A stretch of 38,484 bases of DNA from JAUWNP01 sp034430655 (GCA_034430655.1 DAOUEC010000030.1:1-38484), one strand, 5' to 3'. Shown: positions 22,255-29,915, numbered from the stretch's first letter. Numbers and translations are program-made. The notes: generated from the sequence alone by a model not told the origin.

Positions 22255-22408
22255 GCAAGGGTTGTCCGCTTTCGAGGGCACGGTGCTGGTCGTCGTCCAC
22301 GACCGCTATTTCATTGAGCGCTTTGCCACCGGGTTGTGGTCGGTGGAAGGGGGTACCATTCGCCGCTACATTGACCTGGAGGACCTGCGGCGGGGACGTG
22401 GTGTGTGA
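22127..22408 (+). pseudogene. C-terminal fragment of an ABC-F ATPase
   Basis: A 93-codon stretch with the second half of an ABC-F nucleotide-binding domain: signature SLSLGERARLALAKLV, Walker B NLLLLDEPINHLD and switch VVVHDRYFIERFATG, ending LWSVEGGTIRRY. ABC-F proteins protect or regulate ribosomes. Walker A, the whole first domain and the linker are missing. The fragment starts abruptly inside the DUF3795 gene at about 22124, which marks a deletion or recombination junction. Confidence 0.85.
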
Positions 22409-22496
22409 TGTGTGACGGCACAGGTTACCGAGATAACATCATGCGAGGATGTCGGCGGTTATCCTTCAGCCTCGGACTCGCTCTGCCCAGTGGCTG

Positions 22497-22745
22497 GGGG
22501 AGAGACAGTTGGTATCCTGCGGGAGCGCCAGCGCGGGTGATGAGTTGTCCGACTGGGTAGGTGACCACCATTCCGGCAACTTGCATGGCCATATTGCGGG
22601 ATGAGAAATAGCGGCCGTGCCAGTGTAAAGGTACGATGTCGGCTGTGAGGGACACCCAGGCCGGAACTCCCAGGTTGGCGAAAGCGCCCCGGGCAACAGC
22701 CAGAGCGATGGCGACATAGACGGCTGTTGGAAGCGCAGGTTTTGC
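22497..22745 (-). pseudogene. remnant of an MFS transporter gene
   Basis: Minus-strand frame encoding VYVAIALAVARGAFANLGV, PAWVSLTADIVPLHWHGRYF, SSRNMAMQVAGMVVTYPVGQ and LITRAGAPAGYQLSL. It resembles two transmembrane segments plus the intracellular loop of a major facilitator. Upstream and downstream sequence in this frame is not transporter-like. The stretch 22409-22910 holds nothing else I recognise. Confidence 0.6.
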
Positions 22746-22910
22746 CTGATGGAGGGAGGCAACTGGTCGGTCCAGCGGCCACCGGCCGTGAACCGCAGGA
22801 AGCGTCTCCGCAAACGTATTCCAAGCAGGCATAGGGACCTGCGCCAGCCTCCCACAAGGGCTGTGCGCCGGGAATCAGTCCGCTTTTTTGCCACGGGGTG
22901 TGCGTGGGGT

Positions 22911-23174
22911 TTAGACTTGCTCGAAGTGGGAGGCATCTACGACGAAGATGGTGGCGCGGTACTGGTCAGGTTCTGGGGGACTGCAGGTATCTCGGAGCAT
23001 GTCAATGACAGGCTGCACCTGCGGCTCCTCTGCGCCAATGAGCAGTGTGACGTTGCCCCGTCGCAGGAAGCCACCGGTGCTGGCGACACGAGTCACGCGG
23101 TGGCCGTGGGTTACCAGTTTGTCAATCACGGCCCCAGCATCTATGTCATGGACTATGGCAATGATCAGTTTCAT
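22911..23174 (-). CDS. PII-like cyclic di-AMP receptor (PstA/DarA family), short form
   Basis: An 87-residue cytoplasmic protein that aligns without gaps to the first 41 residues of PstA/DarA receptors. It starts MKLIIAIVHDIDAG and keeps R26, T28 and the ligand loop TGGFLRRGN (T33-N41), with G in place of the usual N24. The second half is short: after IDMLRDTC it goes to RATIFVVDASHFEQV and lacks the longer T-/B-loop with the VEVGGA motif. PstA proteins are trimers that bind cyclic di-AMP between subunits; their targets are still poorly known. GGTGAG lies six bases before the ATG. The gene is 12 bases downstream of a longer paralogue. Confidence 0.85.
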   Translation of the reverse strand: MKLIIAIVHDIDAGAVIDKLVTHGHRVTRVASTGGFLRRGNVTLLIGAEEPQVQPVIDMLRDTCSPPEPDQYRATIFVVDASHFEQV

Positions 23175-23186
23175 CCGAGTCTCACC

Positions 23187-23531
23187 TCACAGTTGCTCAA
23201 AGCGCTCGACGTTGAGCACGTAGACGGCCGCGCCGCCCACCTCCGCTTCGATCATCATCGGCTGAATTTCGAGCCATGAGGCCTCGATGTGGGTCGGGAT
23301 AAATCGTCGGCGGGTGCGACAGCATTCGCGGATGTATTCCAGCAGGCGCGGCAGATGCGTTCGATCAAGGCCAATGAGCAGCGAAACGGTGGCCTCGTGC
23401 AAGATGCCACCGCTGGAGTCCACCTGGGTGACGTAGAAGCCGTCATGGGTCAGCCTGTCCGTAAGTGTGCCAGCCTGGGTACCTGCTACGGTGGCGATAA
23501 CCAGTTGATTGATGGCATTGCGTGGTGTCAT
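23187..23531 (-). CDS. PII-like protein, PstA/DarA paralogue with altered ligand loop
   Basis: A 114-residue paralogue of the next gene. It has the long loop and EAEVGGAAVYVLNVERFEQL at the C-terminus, as in full-length PstA (which usually reads EVEVGGATVF). The nucleotide loop is altered: VTQVDSSGGILHEAT replaces ATKLATTGGFLRAGN, with Y at the Arg26 position, I for F36 and T for N41. Cyclic di-AMP binding is thus doubtful, and a heterotrimer with the short paralogue is attractive. ATG 23531 is preferred over an upstream extension, as GGAGG stands five bases before it and the promoter is 17 bases upstream. Confidence 0.8.
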   Translation of the reverse strand: MTPRNAINQLVIATVAGTQAGTLTDRLTHDGFYVTQVDSSGGILHEATVSLLIGLDRTHLPRLLEYIRECCRTRRRFIPTHIEASWLEIQPMMIEAEVGGAAVYVLNVERFEQL

Positions 23532-23547
23532 CTTTCCTCCATCTCTC

Positions 23548-23576
23548 ATTGTACCAGATTTCTGCGGACAGTGCAA
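23548..23576 (-). promoter_or_regulatory. promoter of the PII-like gene pair
   Basis: Minus-strand TTGCAC (23571-23576), 17-base spacer, TACAAT (23548-23553); the leader is about ten bases with the GGAGG ribosome site. Confidence 0.75.
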
Positions 23577-23647
23577 TGCCGGAGTGTCCCAGCCTCCTTT
23601 GAGTCTGGTAACTTCGTCAGTTGTAGCGGTTTCAGCGCCGCCTCCAC

Positions 23648-23676
23648 TTGGTACACTGGCCATGCTGTGTTATAAT
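23648..23676 (+). promoter_or_regulatory. promoter of the histidine kinase gene
   Basis: TTGGTA (23648-23653), 17-base spacer, TATAAT (23671-23676). The leader would be about 75 bases long. Confidence 0.65.
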
Positions 23677-23758
23677 CCCCATCCTGACATGTGGCGGGTA
23701 TACCAAATGTGCACAATCGTTAGCGGACGGCCGCTAACTGCTAGATGCTGGCTGCCAA

Positions 23759-25327
23759 ATGTTGCCTGACTACCGAGTTCGGCAAAGAGAATATCTGTTG
23801 GAGATCAGCCGTGCCCTCACGGCGCAACTTAACCTGGACGAGTTGCTGCAGATGGTGCTGGAGGCAGCGACGAAGATGTTGGCAGGACAGGCCGGTCTCA
23901 TCGCTCTGCGCGGCCCCGACGGGGGTTTCACCATTCAGGCCAGTTACGGCCTTCCCAGGGCGTTGGCACCCTACTTCGAGCCGCTACTGACGGACATCCC
24001 CGACGACGCTGATCGCAGCAGGTTCCACATTCCCGGCCTGGCAGAGAAACTGGGGCGGGTGGCAGCGGGTCTTGGACTGCGCCTGCAACAGGTGGTGGCG
24101 CTTCCGATGGCCATCAAGCGGGAACTGATCGGTGTGTTGTACGTGTTCCGTGCCTACGGGACCCGTTTTACCGCGAACGACCGTCAGGTCCTCGCCAGTT
24201 TCGCCGACCAGGCCGCTATCGCGGTTCACAATGCACAATTCTATGAGTGTCTCTCCCAGGAGAAGCGCCGGCTTGGTGCCATCCTGGAGTACAGCGCCGA
24301 CGGGGTGTTGCTCCTCGATTCGGCCCAGCGCATCGTTGTCTTCAACCGTGCGCTGGCGCAATTGAGCGGCTGGTCGGCGGCCGAAGCACTGGGTCGCCAT
24401 CACGACGAAATTATCCGCTGGGCGCGTCTGGAAACGGACCTGGACCTGGGTGGCGCGGTCGCTGGTGGTTGGCCATTGCCGCCGGCCCGGCCGCTCTACG
24501 TTGAGGGGGACCTGCGCCGTCGGAACGGCGGAACTGTCAGCGTCGGCGTCACCTACGCGCCGCTCTTCGACCGCGAGGGACGTCTGGTCAACATCATCGC
24601 CAGCGTGCGTGACATCACGCGCTTCAGGGAAGCGGATGAGATCAAGTCCACTTTCATCTCCGTGATCTCCCACGAACTCAAGACTCCCGTTGCACTGATC
24701 AAGGGCTACGCCGACACACTGCTCCGCGAGGATGCCTGCTGGGATCCGGAGACGATGCAGGAAAGCCTGACGGTTATTGTAGAGGAAGCCGACCGCCTCA
24801 ATCAACTGATTGATAATCTACTCGACGCCTCACGGCTCCAGGCGGGGGCGTTGCCGCTGGAGATGGATCAGGTGGCGCTTGACGCGCTGGCCAGGCATGT
24901 GGCCACTCGTTTCCGCACCCAGACCCAGGTTCACGAGATCGTGGTCAGTTTCCCCCCGGACTTCCCGGTCGTTGCGGGAGATCCGGGCCGGCTGGAGCAG
25001 GTTCTAAACAACCTGGTATCCAATGCCATCAAGTATTCTCCCGACGGCGGCCGTATTGAGATCAGTGGCCGTGCGTTGCCCAACGAAGCGGTTGTCACTG
25101 TATCCGACCAGGGGATAGGTATCCTGTTCGAGGAGCAGCCTCGTGTCTTCGAGCGTTTCTTCCGCGGGGCGCGGGAGTCCCGCCAGCGTACGTCTGGGGC
25201 CGGCCTGGGACTGTACCTGGCCAAGTCTATCGTCGAAGCCCACGGCGGGCGCATGTGGGTCGAAAGCAGCCCTGAGAAGGGGGCTGCCTTTTCGTTTGCT
25301 GTCCCGCGCCAACAAATTTCCAATTGA
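23759..25327 (+). CDS. GAF-PAS sensor histidine kinase
   Basis: A 522-residue soluble sensor kinase. GAF domain at about 15-160 (LDELLQMVLEAATKMLAGQ), PAS at about 170-290 (AILEYSADGVLLLDSAQR), HisKA with H305 in FISVISHELKTPVALIKGY, and HATPase with N-box NLVSNAIKYSPDGG (about 418-431), G1 DQGIG (450-454) and G2 GAGLGLYLAKSIVEAHGG. No transmembrane segment is seen, so it senses an internal signal. No response regulator is encoded next to it; instead a CpXC protein follows 13 bases later. No strong ribosome site precedes the ATG. It is transcribed divergently from the PII-like pair. Confidence 0.92.
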   Translation: MLPDYRVRQREYLLEISRALTAQLNLDELLQMVLEAATKMLAGQAGLIALRGPDGGFTIQASYGLPRALAPYFEPLLTDIPDDADRSRFHIPGLAEKLGRVAAGLGLRLQQVVALPMAIKRELIGVLYVFRAYGTRFTANDRQVLASFADQAAIAVHNAQFYECLSQEKRRLGAILEYSADGVLLLDSAQRIVVFNRALAQLSGWSAAEALGRHHDEIIRWARLETDLDLGGAVAGGWPLPPARPLYVEGDLRRRNGGTVSVGVTYAPLFDREGRLVNIIASVRDITRFREADEIKSTFISVISHELKTPVALIKGYADTLLREDACWDPETMQESLTVIVEEADRLNQLIDNLLDASRLQAGALPLEMDQVALDALARHVATRFRTQTQVHEIVVSFPPDFPVVAGDPGRLEQVLNNLVSNAIKYSPDGGRIEISGRALPNEAVVTVSDQGIGILFEEQPRVFERFFRGARESRQRTSGAGLGLYLAKSIVEAHGGRMWVESSPEKGAAFSFAVPRQQISN

Positions 25328-25340
25328 AAGGAATCCGACT

Positions 25341-26681
25341 ATGTCTCAAGTACTGCTTGCCCGTGTGACTTGCCCCAACTGCCGCAATCCGTTCCAGGCG
25401 CCTGTGGAGCAGATTCTGGACGTCAGAGCCGATCCCAGCGCCAAGATGCGGGTGCTCAATGGCTTGGTTAACGTAGCCGCGTGTCCCCATTGCGGAGTGC
25501 GCGGGGCGCTTAATCTGCCCTTTTTCTATCACGACGCCGATAAGGAACTGGCGTTGGTTTACATGCCAATGGAGGCCGGGCGCGACAACCTTGAGCGCCA
25601 GCAAGCCATCGGCAAGTTAACCAGCGCAGTGATGGACAGTCTCCCTCCTGAAGAGCGCAAGGGGTATCTGTTGCAGCCCCAGGTCTTCCTCACGTTGGAG
25701 AACCTGGCGAACAAGATTCTTGAGGCGGACGGTGTCACCCCAGAGATGATTGAGGAGCAGAAGGCCAGGGTGGAATTACTGCAGCGGATGCTCGATATCG
25801 CCTCCGACGAGGCGTTGGAGGTGATGATCAAGGAGAACGACGCTTCCATTGACGCCAGTTTCTTCCGGCTGCTGGGCTTAAACCTGGAGATGGCGCAAGC
25901 CGCAGGGCGAGCAGCCGACGTACAACAGATTCAGGCGCTGCAAAACAGACTGCTGGAGTTGAGCAGCGAGGGACAGGTGGTCAAGGCACGCGGTGAGATG
26001 CTAGAGGCACTGCGTGCCCAGCCAACCCGCGAGACACTGTTGGACTTGCTTATCCGGGCCCCCGATGAGCCCACGCGTGGATTACTGGTCACGTTTGGCC
26101 GGCCGCTGTTGGACTATCTCTTCTTCCAGTCCCTCACATCTCGGATTGAGTCGGCCCCCGACAAGGGTGAGCAAGAGCGGCTGCTCGCCCTGCGTGAGGA
26201 GATCCTGACTATCCGAGACCGGCTCAATGAAGAGGCCAGAGCGCTGTATGGAGCCCGTGCCGGGCTCCTTCGAGACTTGCTGCTGAGCGACGACCCCGAA
26301 ACGCTGGCCCGGCATCGTTTCCTGGAACTGGATGAAGCCTTCTTCAACGTGCTGGCAACCAATCTGGAGAAAGCACGTGCTGCCGGCGACGAGCAGGCCG
26401 TTCGGTCTTTGCAGTCTATCTGGGACCTGATCCTCCGTCTGACCGAGGAAGTCATTCCACCAGAATTGCGCCTCGTCAACCGGCTGGTGGCTGCCGATGG
26501 CGATGCAGAAGTTGAGAGGCTGTTGCAGGAAAATCGTGACCTGGTGACGGAGAGCCTGGTGCAGTTCATGGAAGATGTGGGGGCCAGCATGCGAAAGGAG
26601 GGCACGTTGGAGGCCGCGGAGCGCCTGGCATCGGTGCTGGAGAAAGCGAGGGGGATGATCGCGGAAGTCGCCGCCAGTTGA
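25341..26681 (+). CDS. CpXC-domain protein with long helical region
   Basis: A 446-residue protein. The N-terminal CpXC domain shows two CxxC knuckles (C11-P-N-C14 and C48-P-H-C51), probably a zinc ribbon, followed by LNLPFFYHDADKELALVYMP, typical of that family. Residues about 95-446 are almost entirely helical and charged, with long coiled-coil-like runs such as LERQQAIGKLTSAVMDSL. No enzyme motif was found. It is coexpressed with the histidine kinase (AAAGGA ribosome site in the 13-base gap) and could be its output partner; the function is unknown. Confidence 0.8.
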   Translation: MSQVLLARVTCPNCRNPFQAPVEQILDVRADPSAKMRVLNGLVNVAACPHCGVRGALNLPFFYHDADKELALVYMPMEAGRDNLERQQAIGKLTSAVMDSLPPEERKGYLLQPQVFLTLENLANKILEADGVTPEMIEEQKARVELLQRMLDIASDEALEVMIKENDASIDASFFRLLGLNLEMAQAAGRAADVQQIQALQNRLLELSSEGQVVKARGEMLEALRAQPTRETLLDLLIRAPDEPTRGLLVTFGRPLLDYLFFQSLTSRIESAPDKGEQERLLALREEILTIRDRLNEEARALYGARAGLLRDLLLSDDPETLARHRFLELDEAFFNVLATNLEKARAAGDEQAVRSLQSIWDLILRLTEEVIPPELRLVNRLVAADGDAEVERLLQENRDLVTESLVQFMEDVGASMRKEGTLEAAERLASVLEKARGMIAEVAAS

Positions 26682-26689
26682 CGCTCAAC

Positions 26690-26745
26690 GCTCAAAGCAA
26701 GTTGCGGCGTCCGATACGGACGGAAGCGCGAACTTGTTCACGTTT
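26690..26745. repeat. inverted repeat upstream of the tRNA promoter
   Basis: CGTCCG-ATA-CGGACG (26708-26722) lies within wider arms CAAGTT / AACTTG (about 26697-26736). It could terminate the kinase-CpXC transcript weakly, or be another dispersed palindrome. No T-run is present. Confidence 0.45.
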
Positions 26746-26754
26746 GTCCATAAC

Positions 26755-26784
26755 TTGACAGGATCTGTCTCTGTGTGTTATGAT
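26755..26784 (+). promoter_or_regulatory. promoter of tRNA-Arg
   Basis: TTGACA (26755-26760), 18-base spacer, TATGAT (26779-26784), with the start expected a few bases before the mature tRNA. Confidence 0.8.
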
Positions 26785-26795
26785 TGCAGGTACAC

Positions 26796-26872
26796 GCGCC
26801 CGTACCTCAATTGGATAGAGGAGCGGTCTACGAAACCGACTGTTGTGGGTTCAAGTCCCGCCGGGCGCGCCA
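26796..26872 (+). tRNA. tRNA-Arg (anticodon ACG)
   Basis: A complete 77-base cloverleaf. The acceptor stem is GCGCCCG/CGGGCGC, the D stem CCTC/GAGG and the anticodon loop CTACGAA, with anticodon ACG at 26830-26832. The T arm is GTGGG-TTCAAGT-CCCGC, the discriminator is G and CCA is encoded (26870-26872). The top anticodon-stem pair is a G-A mismatch. ACG implies A34-to-inosine editing, reading CGU, CGC and CGA. Confidence 0.95.
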
Positions 26873-26882
26873 CTTTTCTCGT

Positions 26883-26901
26883 GCCCTCCCACCGGGAGGG
26901 C
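26883..26901 (+). terminator. terminator of tRNA-Arg
   Basis: GCCCTCCC-ACC-GGGAGGGC, 8-base arms starting ten bases after the tRNA. Only a weak T-rich tail (ATTGTTGTG) follows. Confidence 0.65.
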
Positions 26902-26970
26902 ATTGTTGTGCGGAAGATGCCGATGGGGTTGAACCTTAAAATTCTTGTCCCCAATGTGTGACGCTCGCGA

Positions 26971-27003
26971 GACTTCCGAGGCCTGTCAGACTTCGGAAGT
27001 CTG
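26971..27003. repeat. palindromic repeat downstream of valS
   Basis: CAGACTTC-G-GAAGTCTG (26987-27003), with a second possible pairing of GACTTCCGA (26971-26979) and TCGGAAGTC (26993-27001). It has the appearance of a dispersed repeat and lies 24 bases past the valS stop. Confidence 0.65.
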
Positions 27004-27026
27004 TAACTCTTGCTCTGGTTTGCAGC

Positions 27027-29858
27027 TCATTCCAACGCTGCCAGTCGCTCCTTCAGTTTCGCCTGTTCGGTTTTCAGGTCGGCCAGTTTGTCCCGCTCCC
27101 GCTCGACGACGTGCGCGGGCGCCTTCTGCGCAAACTCCCCTGCCAGCAGGCTCTCGCTGCGGGCGATGCGGGCCTCGATCTTGGCCAACTCCGACGCTAG
27201 CCGCTCCCGCTCCGCCTCCAGGTCCACCAGTGCAGCCAGCCCTTCGGCTTCGCTCAGGACAAGCGGCAGGTAGCAGACGACGTCGCCCACGACGATGGTG
27301 GCGACCTGGGCGGGTGGTTGGATGGTTGGTTGGATGCTTAGTTGACTATTGTCCAGTTTGGCCAGGGCGCACAGGACCGCGCGCTGCATGCCCAGCAATT
27401 GGGTGGCGTCGCCAGCGGCGATGAGGGCCGGGATGCGCTTGCCGGGGATCACGGTGTACTCGGCCCGCTGGTTGCGTATGCCCCGGATGAGCGCCATCGT
27501 CAACTCCATCTGCTCCTCGGCCTCTTCGTCCAGCAGCGCAGCGTCAGTCTCTGGCCAGCGTGCCGTGATCAGCGCCTCACCTCCCCCCTTGCCCCCCCGG
27601 GGGGGCTGGGGGGGGGTGGGCAGCGCTTGCCAGATCGCCTCGGTGACGAAAGGCATGAAGGGGTGCAGCAGCCGCATTGCTGTCTCCAGTACGTGGAGCA
27701 GGACGGCCTGAGGAACGGCCTTGTCCGCTCCCTCGCGGTGGCCTGAGCTTGTCGAAGGCTCGTAGAGGCGTACTTTGCTGGCCTCGATGTACCAATCGCA
27801 GTACTCCCCCCACAGGAAATCGTGGATCTGGCGGCCGGCCTCGCCGTATTGATGTGTCTCGAAGAGGCGATCCACGCTCTGGATGAGGCGGTTGAGGCGG
27901 CTGAGGATCCAGCGGTCAGGAAGCAGGAAGCAGGAAGCAGGAAGCGAAGCCAGAGGGGTCAGACCGTCTTCCAGATTGCTCAGGACGAAGCGAGCCGCCT
28001 GCCACATCTTGTTGGTGAAGTTGCGAGCCCCCTCCAGACGGCGCGGATCCAGGTTCATGTCCAGGCCCGGCGTGGAACTGGTCAGCAGTGTGTAACGAAG
28101 CGCGTCGCTGCCGTACTTCTCGATGACGTTCAACGGGTCGAATTCGTCAATGTCCTCCATTGACTTGCTGACTTTCTCGCCCTCCTCGGTGCGCACCAGG
28201 CCGTGCAGGTAGACGGTAGCGTAGGGGGTTTGACCGGCCAACTCGATGCCGAGCATCATCTCCCGTGCCACCCAGAAGAACAGGATGTCGTAGGCGGTCT
28301 CGCGCACATCGGTGGGGTAATAGCGGCGGAAGTCCGGCGCGTCGGTGTCTGGCCACCCGAGCGTGGAGAAGGGCCACAGCCCGGAGGAGAACCAGGTGTC
28401 CAGTACGTCCTCGTCTTGGTGGATATTCGTGCTGCCGCAATGGGCGCACGCGGTGGGGTCGGTCATCTCACAGGTCTGGCCGCTGCAATCATCGCAGTAC
28501 CAGACGGGGATGCGGTGGCCCCACCACAGTTGGCGGCTGACGCACCAATCGCGGATGTTCTCCATCCAGTGGAAGAAGCGGTGCTCCTCCCGCTCCGGGA
28601 CGATGACGGTGCGCCCGTCGTGCACGGCCTGCATCGCCGCCTCGGCCAGGGGCTTGGTGCGCACGAACCATTGCGTCGAGATGCGCGGCTCAATGTCAGT
28701 GTGACACCGCTCGCAGGTGCCCACGGCGTGGAAGTAGGGCTCAACTTTAGTGAGCAGTCCTTCCTTCTGAAAGTCGGCGACGACGCTGCGGCGGCACTCG
28801 AGGCGGTCCTGCCCGGCGTAGGGGCCGGCCAACTCGTTCATCTGTGCCGTGTCAGTCATGACGTTGACTGCCTCCAGGCCATGGCGGATGCCGATTTCGT
28901 TGTCGGTGGGATCGTGCGCGGGGGTGACCTTCACCGCGCCGGTGCCGAACTCCGGGTCCACCACCTCATCCGCGATAATGGGGATGCGGCGACCCAGGGC
29001 TGGCAGCACGGCGGTCTTGCCGATCAGGTGCTGCCAGCGGGAGTCGTCGGGATGGACGGCGACGGCAGTGTCGCCCAGGATGGTCTCCGGGCGGGTGGTC
29101 GCCATCTCGATGAACTCGGTCGCGCCCTCAGCCCACCTGCCGCTGCCCCATCCCCCCCCAGCCAGCCCCTCCAGGGGGGGGAGAGGGGGGGGGGGGCCAT
29201 CCCAATCATCGTTTATGATGGGGTAGCGGATATACCAGAGGTGGCCGGGACGCTCATCGGGGATCACCTCCAGGTCGGAGATGGCGCTGGTACAGCGGGG
29301 GCACCAGTTGACCAGGTATGTCCCCCTGTACACGAGTCCCTTCTTGTAGAGGCGCACAAAGGCGGTGCGCACAGCGTGGGAGAGACCCTCGTCGAGGGTG
29401 AAGCGCTCCCGCGTCCAGTCGCACGAGACGCCCAGCCGCTTGGTTTGCTCGGTGATGCGGCGGTGGTAGATGTCCTTCCACTCCCACACTTTGGCGATGA
29501 ACCTCTCGCGCCCCAGGTCGTGGCGAGTGAGACCTTCTTTGTGCAGTTCCCGCTCCACCACGTTCTGGGTGGCGATGCCGGCGTGGTCAGAGCCGGGGAG
29601 ATAGAGGGTCTGGCAGCCTTTCATGCGGTAGTAGCGGGTCATCAGGTCTTCGACGGCGGCGACCATGGCGTGACCCAGGTGGAGCGCGCCGGTGACGTTG
29701 GGCGGTGGCATAGTGATGCACCAGCGCGGGCCATCCTCGGAGGCCAGGCCCAGTTCGACCTGCTTTTCGGGGCGGAAGTAGCCCTGCTCCTCCCACCACT
29801 GGTAGATCCGCTCTTCGTGCTCTTTGGGATTGTAGGTTTTAGAAAGTTTGTTGGTCAT
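27027..29858 (-). CDS. valS: valyl-tRNA synthetase with repeat-derived insertions
   Basis: Class I synthetase charging tRNA-Val, 943 residues. HIGH motif is ALHLGHA (H60-H63) and KMSKS is GEKVSKSMED. The CP1 editing domain (MATTRPETILGDTAVAV), the anticodon-binding domain and a C-terminal coiled coil (RDKLADLKTEQAKLKERL) are all present. Several stretches are foreign to the family and match repeats: PPPPLPPLEGLAGGGWG before the editing domain, SLPASCFLLPD, EPSTSSGHREGADK, TPPQPPRGGKGGGE, SIQPTIQPPAQ and VLSEAEGL. All keep the frame and seem to sit in surface loops. The start has AGGAGG upstream. The gene is controlled by a T-box leader. Confidence 0.97.
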   Translation of the reverse strand: MTNKLSKTYNPKEHEERIYQWWEEQGYFRPEKQVELGLASEDGPRWCITMPPPNVTGALHLGHAMVAAVEDLMTRYYRMKGCQTLYLPGSDHAGIATQNVVERELHKEGLTRHDLGRERFIAKVWEWKDIYHRRITEQTKRLGVSCDWTRERFTLDEGLSHAVRTAFVRLYKKGLVYRGTYLVNWCPRCTSAISDLEVIPDERPGHLWYIRYPIINDDWDGPPPPLPPLEGLAGGGWGSGRWAEGATEFIEMATTRPETILGDTAVAVHPDDSRWQHLIGKTAVLPALGRRIPIIADEVVDPEFGTGAVKVTPAHDPTDNEIGIRHGLEAVNVMTDTAQMNELAGPYAGQDRLECRRSVVADFQKEGLLTKVEPYFHAVGTCERCHTDIEPRISTQWFVRTKPLAEAAMQAVHDGRTVIVPEREEHRFFHWMENIRDWCVSRQLWWGHRIPVWYCDDCSGQTCEMTDPTACAHCGSTNIHQDEDVLDTWFSSGLWPFSTLGWPDTDAPDFRRYYPTDVRETAYDILFFWVAREMMLGIELAGQTPYATVYLHGLVRTEEGEKVSKSMEDIDEFDPLNVIEKYGSDALRYTLLTSSTPGLDMNLDPRRLEGARNFTNKMWQAARFVLSNLEDGLTPLASLPASCFLLPDRWILSRLNRLIQSVDRLFETHQYGEAGRQIHDFLWGEYCDWYIEASKVRLYEPSTSSGHREGADKAVPQAVLLHVLETAMRLLHPFMPFVTEAIWQALPTPPQPPRGGKGGGEALITARWPETDAALLDEEAEEQMELTMALIRGIRNQRAEYTVIPGKRIPALIAAGDATQLLGMQRAVLCALAKLDNSQLSIQPTIQPPAQVATIVVGDVVCYLPLVLSEAEGLAALVDLEAERERLASELAKIEARIARSESLLAGEFAQKAPAHVVERERDKLADLKTEQAKLKERLAALE
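27241..27258. repeat. dispersed repeat in valS (LSEAEG type)
   Basis: CCTTCGGCTTCGCTCAGG; its reverse complement is identical over 18 bases to 34240-34257 in the O-antigen ligase gene. It encodes LSEAEG in ValRS. Confidence 0.75.
27312..27340. repeat. GGTTGGAT-type tandem repeat in valS
   Basis: Repeated GGTTGGAT/GGTTGGTTGGAT units encode SIQPTIQPP in the linker before the C-terminal coiled coil. Confidence 0.55.
27582..27619. repeat. C-run/G-run palindrome in valS
   Basis: A run of C-rich then G-rich sequence with seven- to nine-base homopolymers, encoding TPPQPPRGGKGGGE. It resembles dispersed palindromes known in cyanobacteria and other groups. The homopolymers make it error-prone in sequencing, and the G-rich strand could form a quadruplex. 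Confidence 0.75.
27741..27762. repeat. dispersed repeat in valS (STSSG type)
   Basis: CCTGAGCTTGTCGAAGG core, a variant of the repeat at 27241-27258 with a different centre. It encodes EPSTSSGHRE. Confidence 0.7.
27917..27946. repeat. 7-bp tandem repeat in valS
   Basis: Four units of AGGAAGC in the coding frame, giving LPASCFLLP. The 7-bp unit is not a multiple of three, so unit gain or loss would shift the frame unless three units change together. Confidence 0.7.
29146..29197. repeat. C-run/G-run palindrome in the valS editing-domain region
   Basis: An eight-C run, then GCCAGCCCCTCCA, then an eight-G run and a twelve-G run. It encodes PPPPLPPLEGLAGGGWG just before the CP1 editing-domain motif. 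The long G-run is a likely site of replication slippage or base-calling error. Confidence 0.75.
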
Positions 29859-29884
29859 CGTTCACTCCTCCTTTTACTCCACAC

Positions 29885-29915
29885 AAAAACCCCCTCCGTC
29901 CAAGGACGAAAGGGG
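29885..29915 (-). terminator. T-box terminator
   Basis: Twelve-base imperfect stem ending in GGGGG followed by TTTTTG on the minus strand. It competes with the antiterminator formed by the T-box. Confidence 0.85.

Larger units (their letters stand above)
23532..23758. other. divergent region between PII-like genes and histidine kinase gene
   Basis: It contains one promoter in each direction (23548-23576 minus, 23648-23676 plus), separated by about 70 bases. No operator-like repeat was recognised. Confidence 0.7.

Noticed and set aside
22749..23279. A 176-codon plus-strand frame
   Set aside because: Antisense to the PII-like genes, with no family resemblance.
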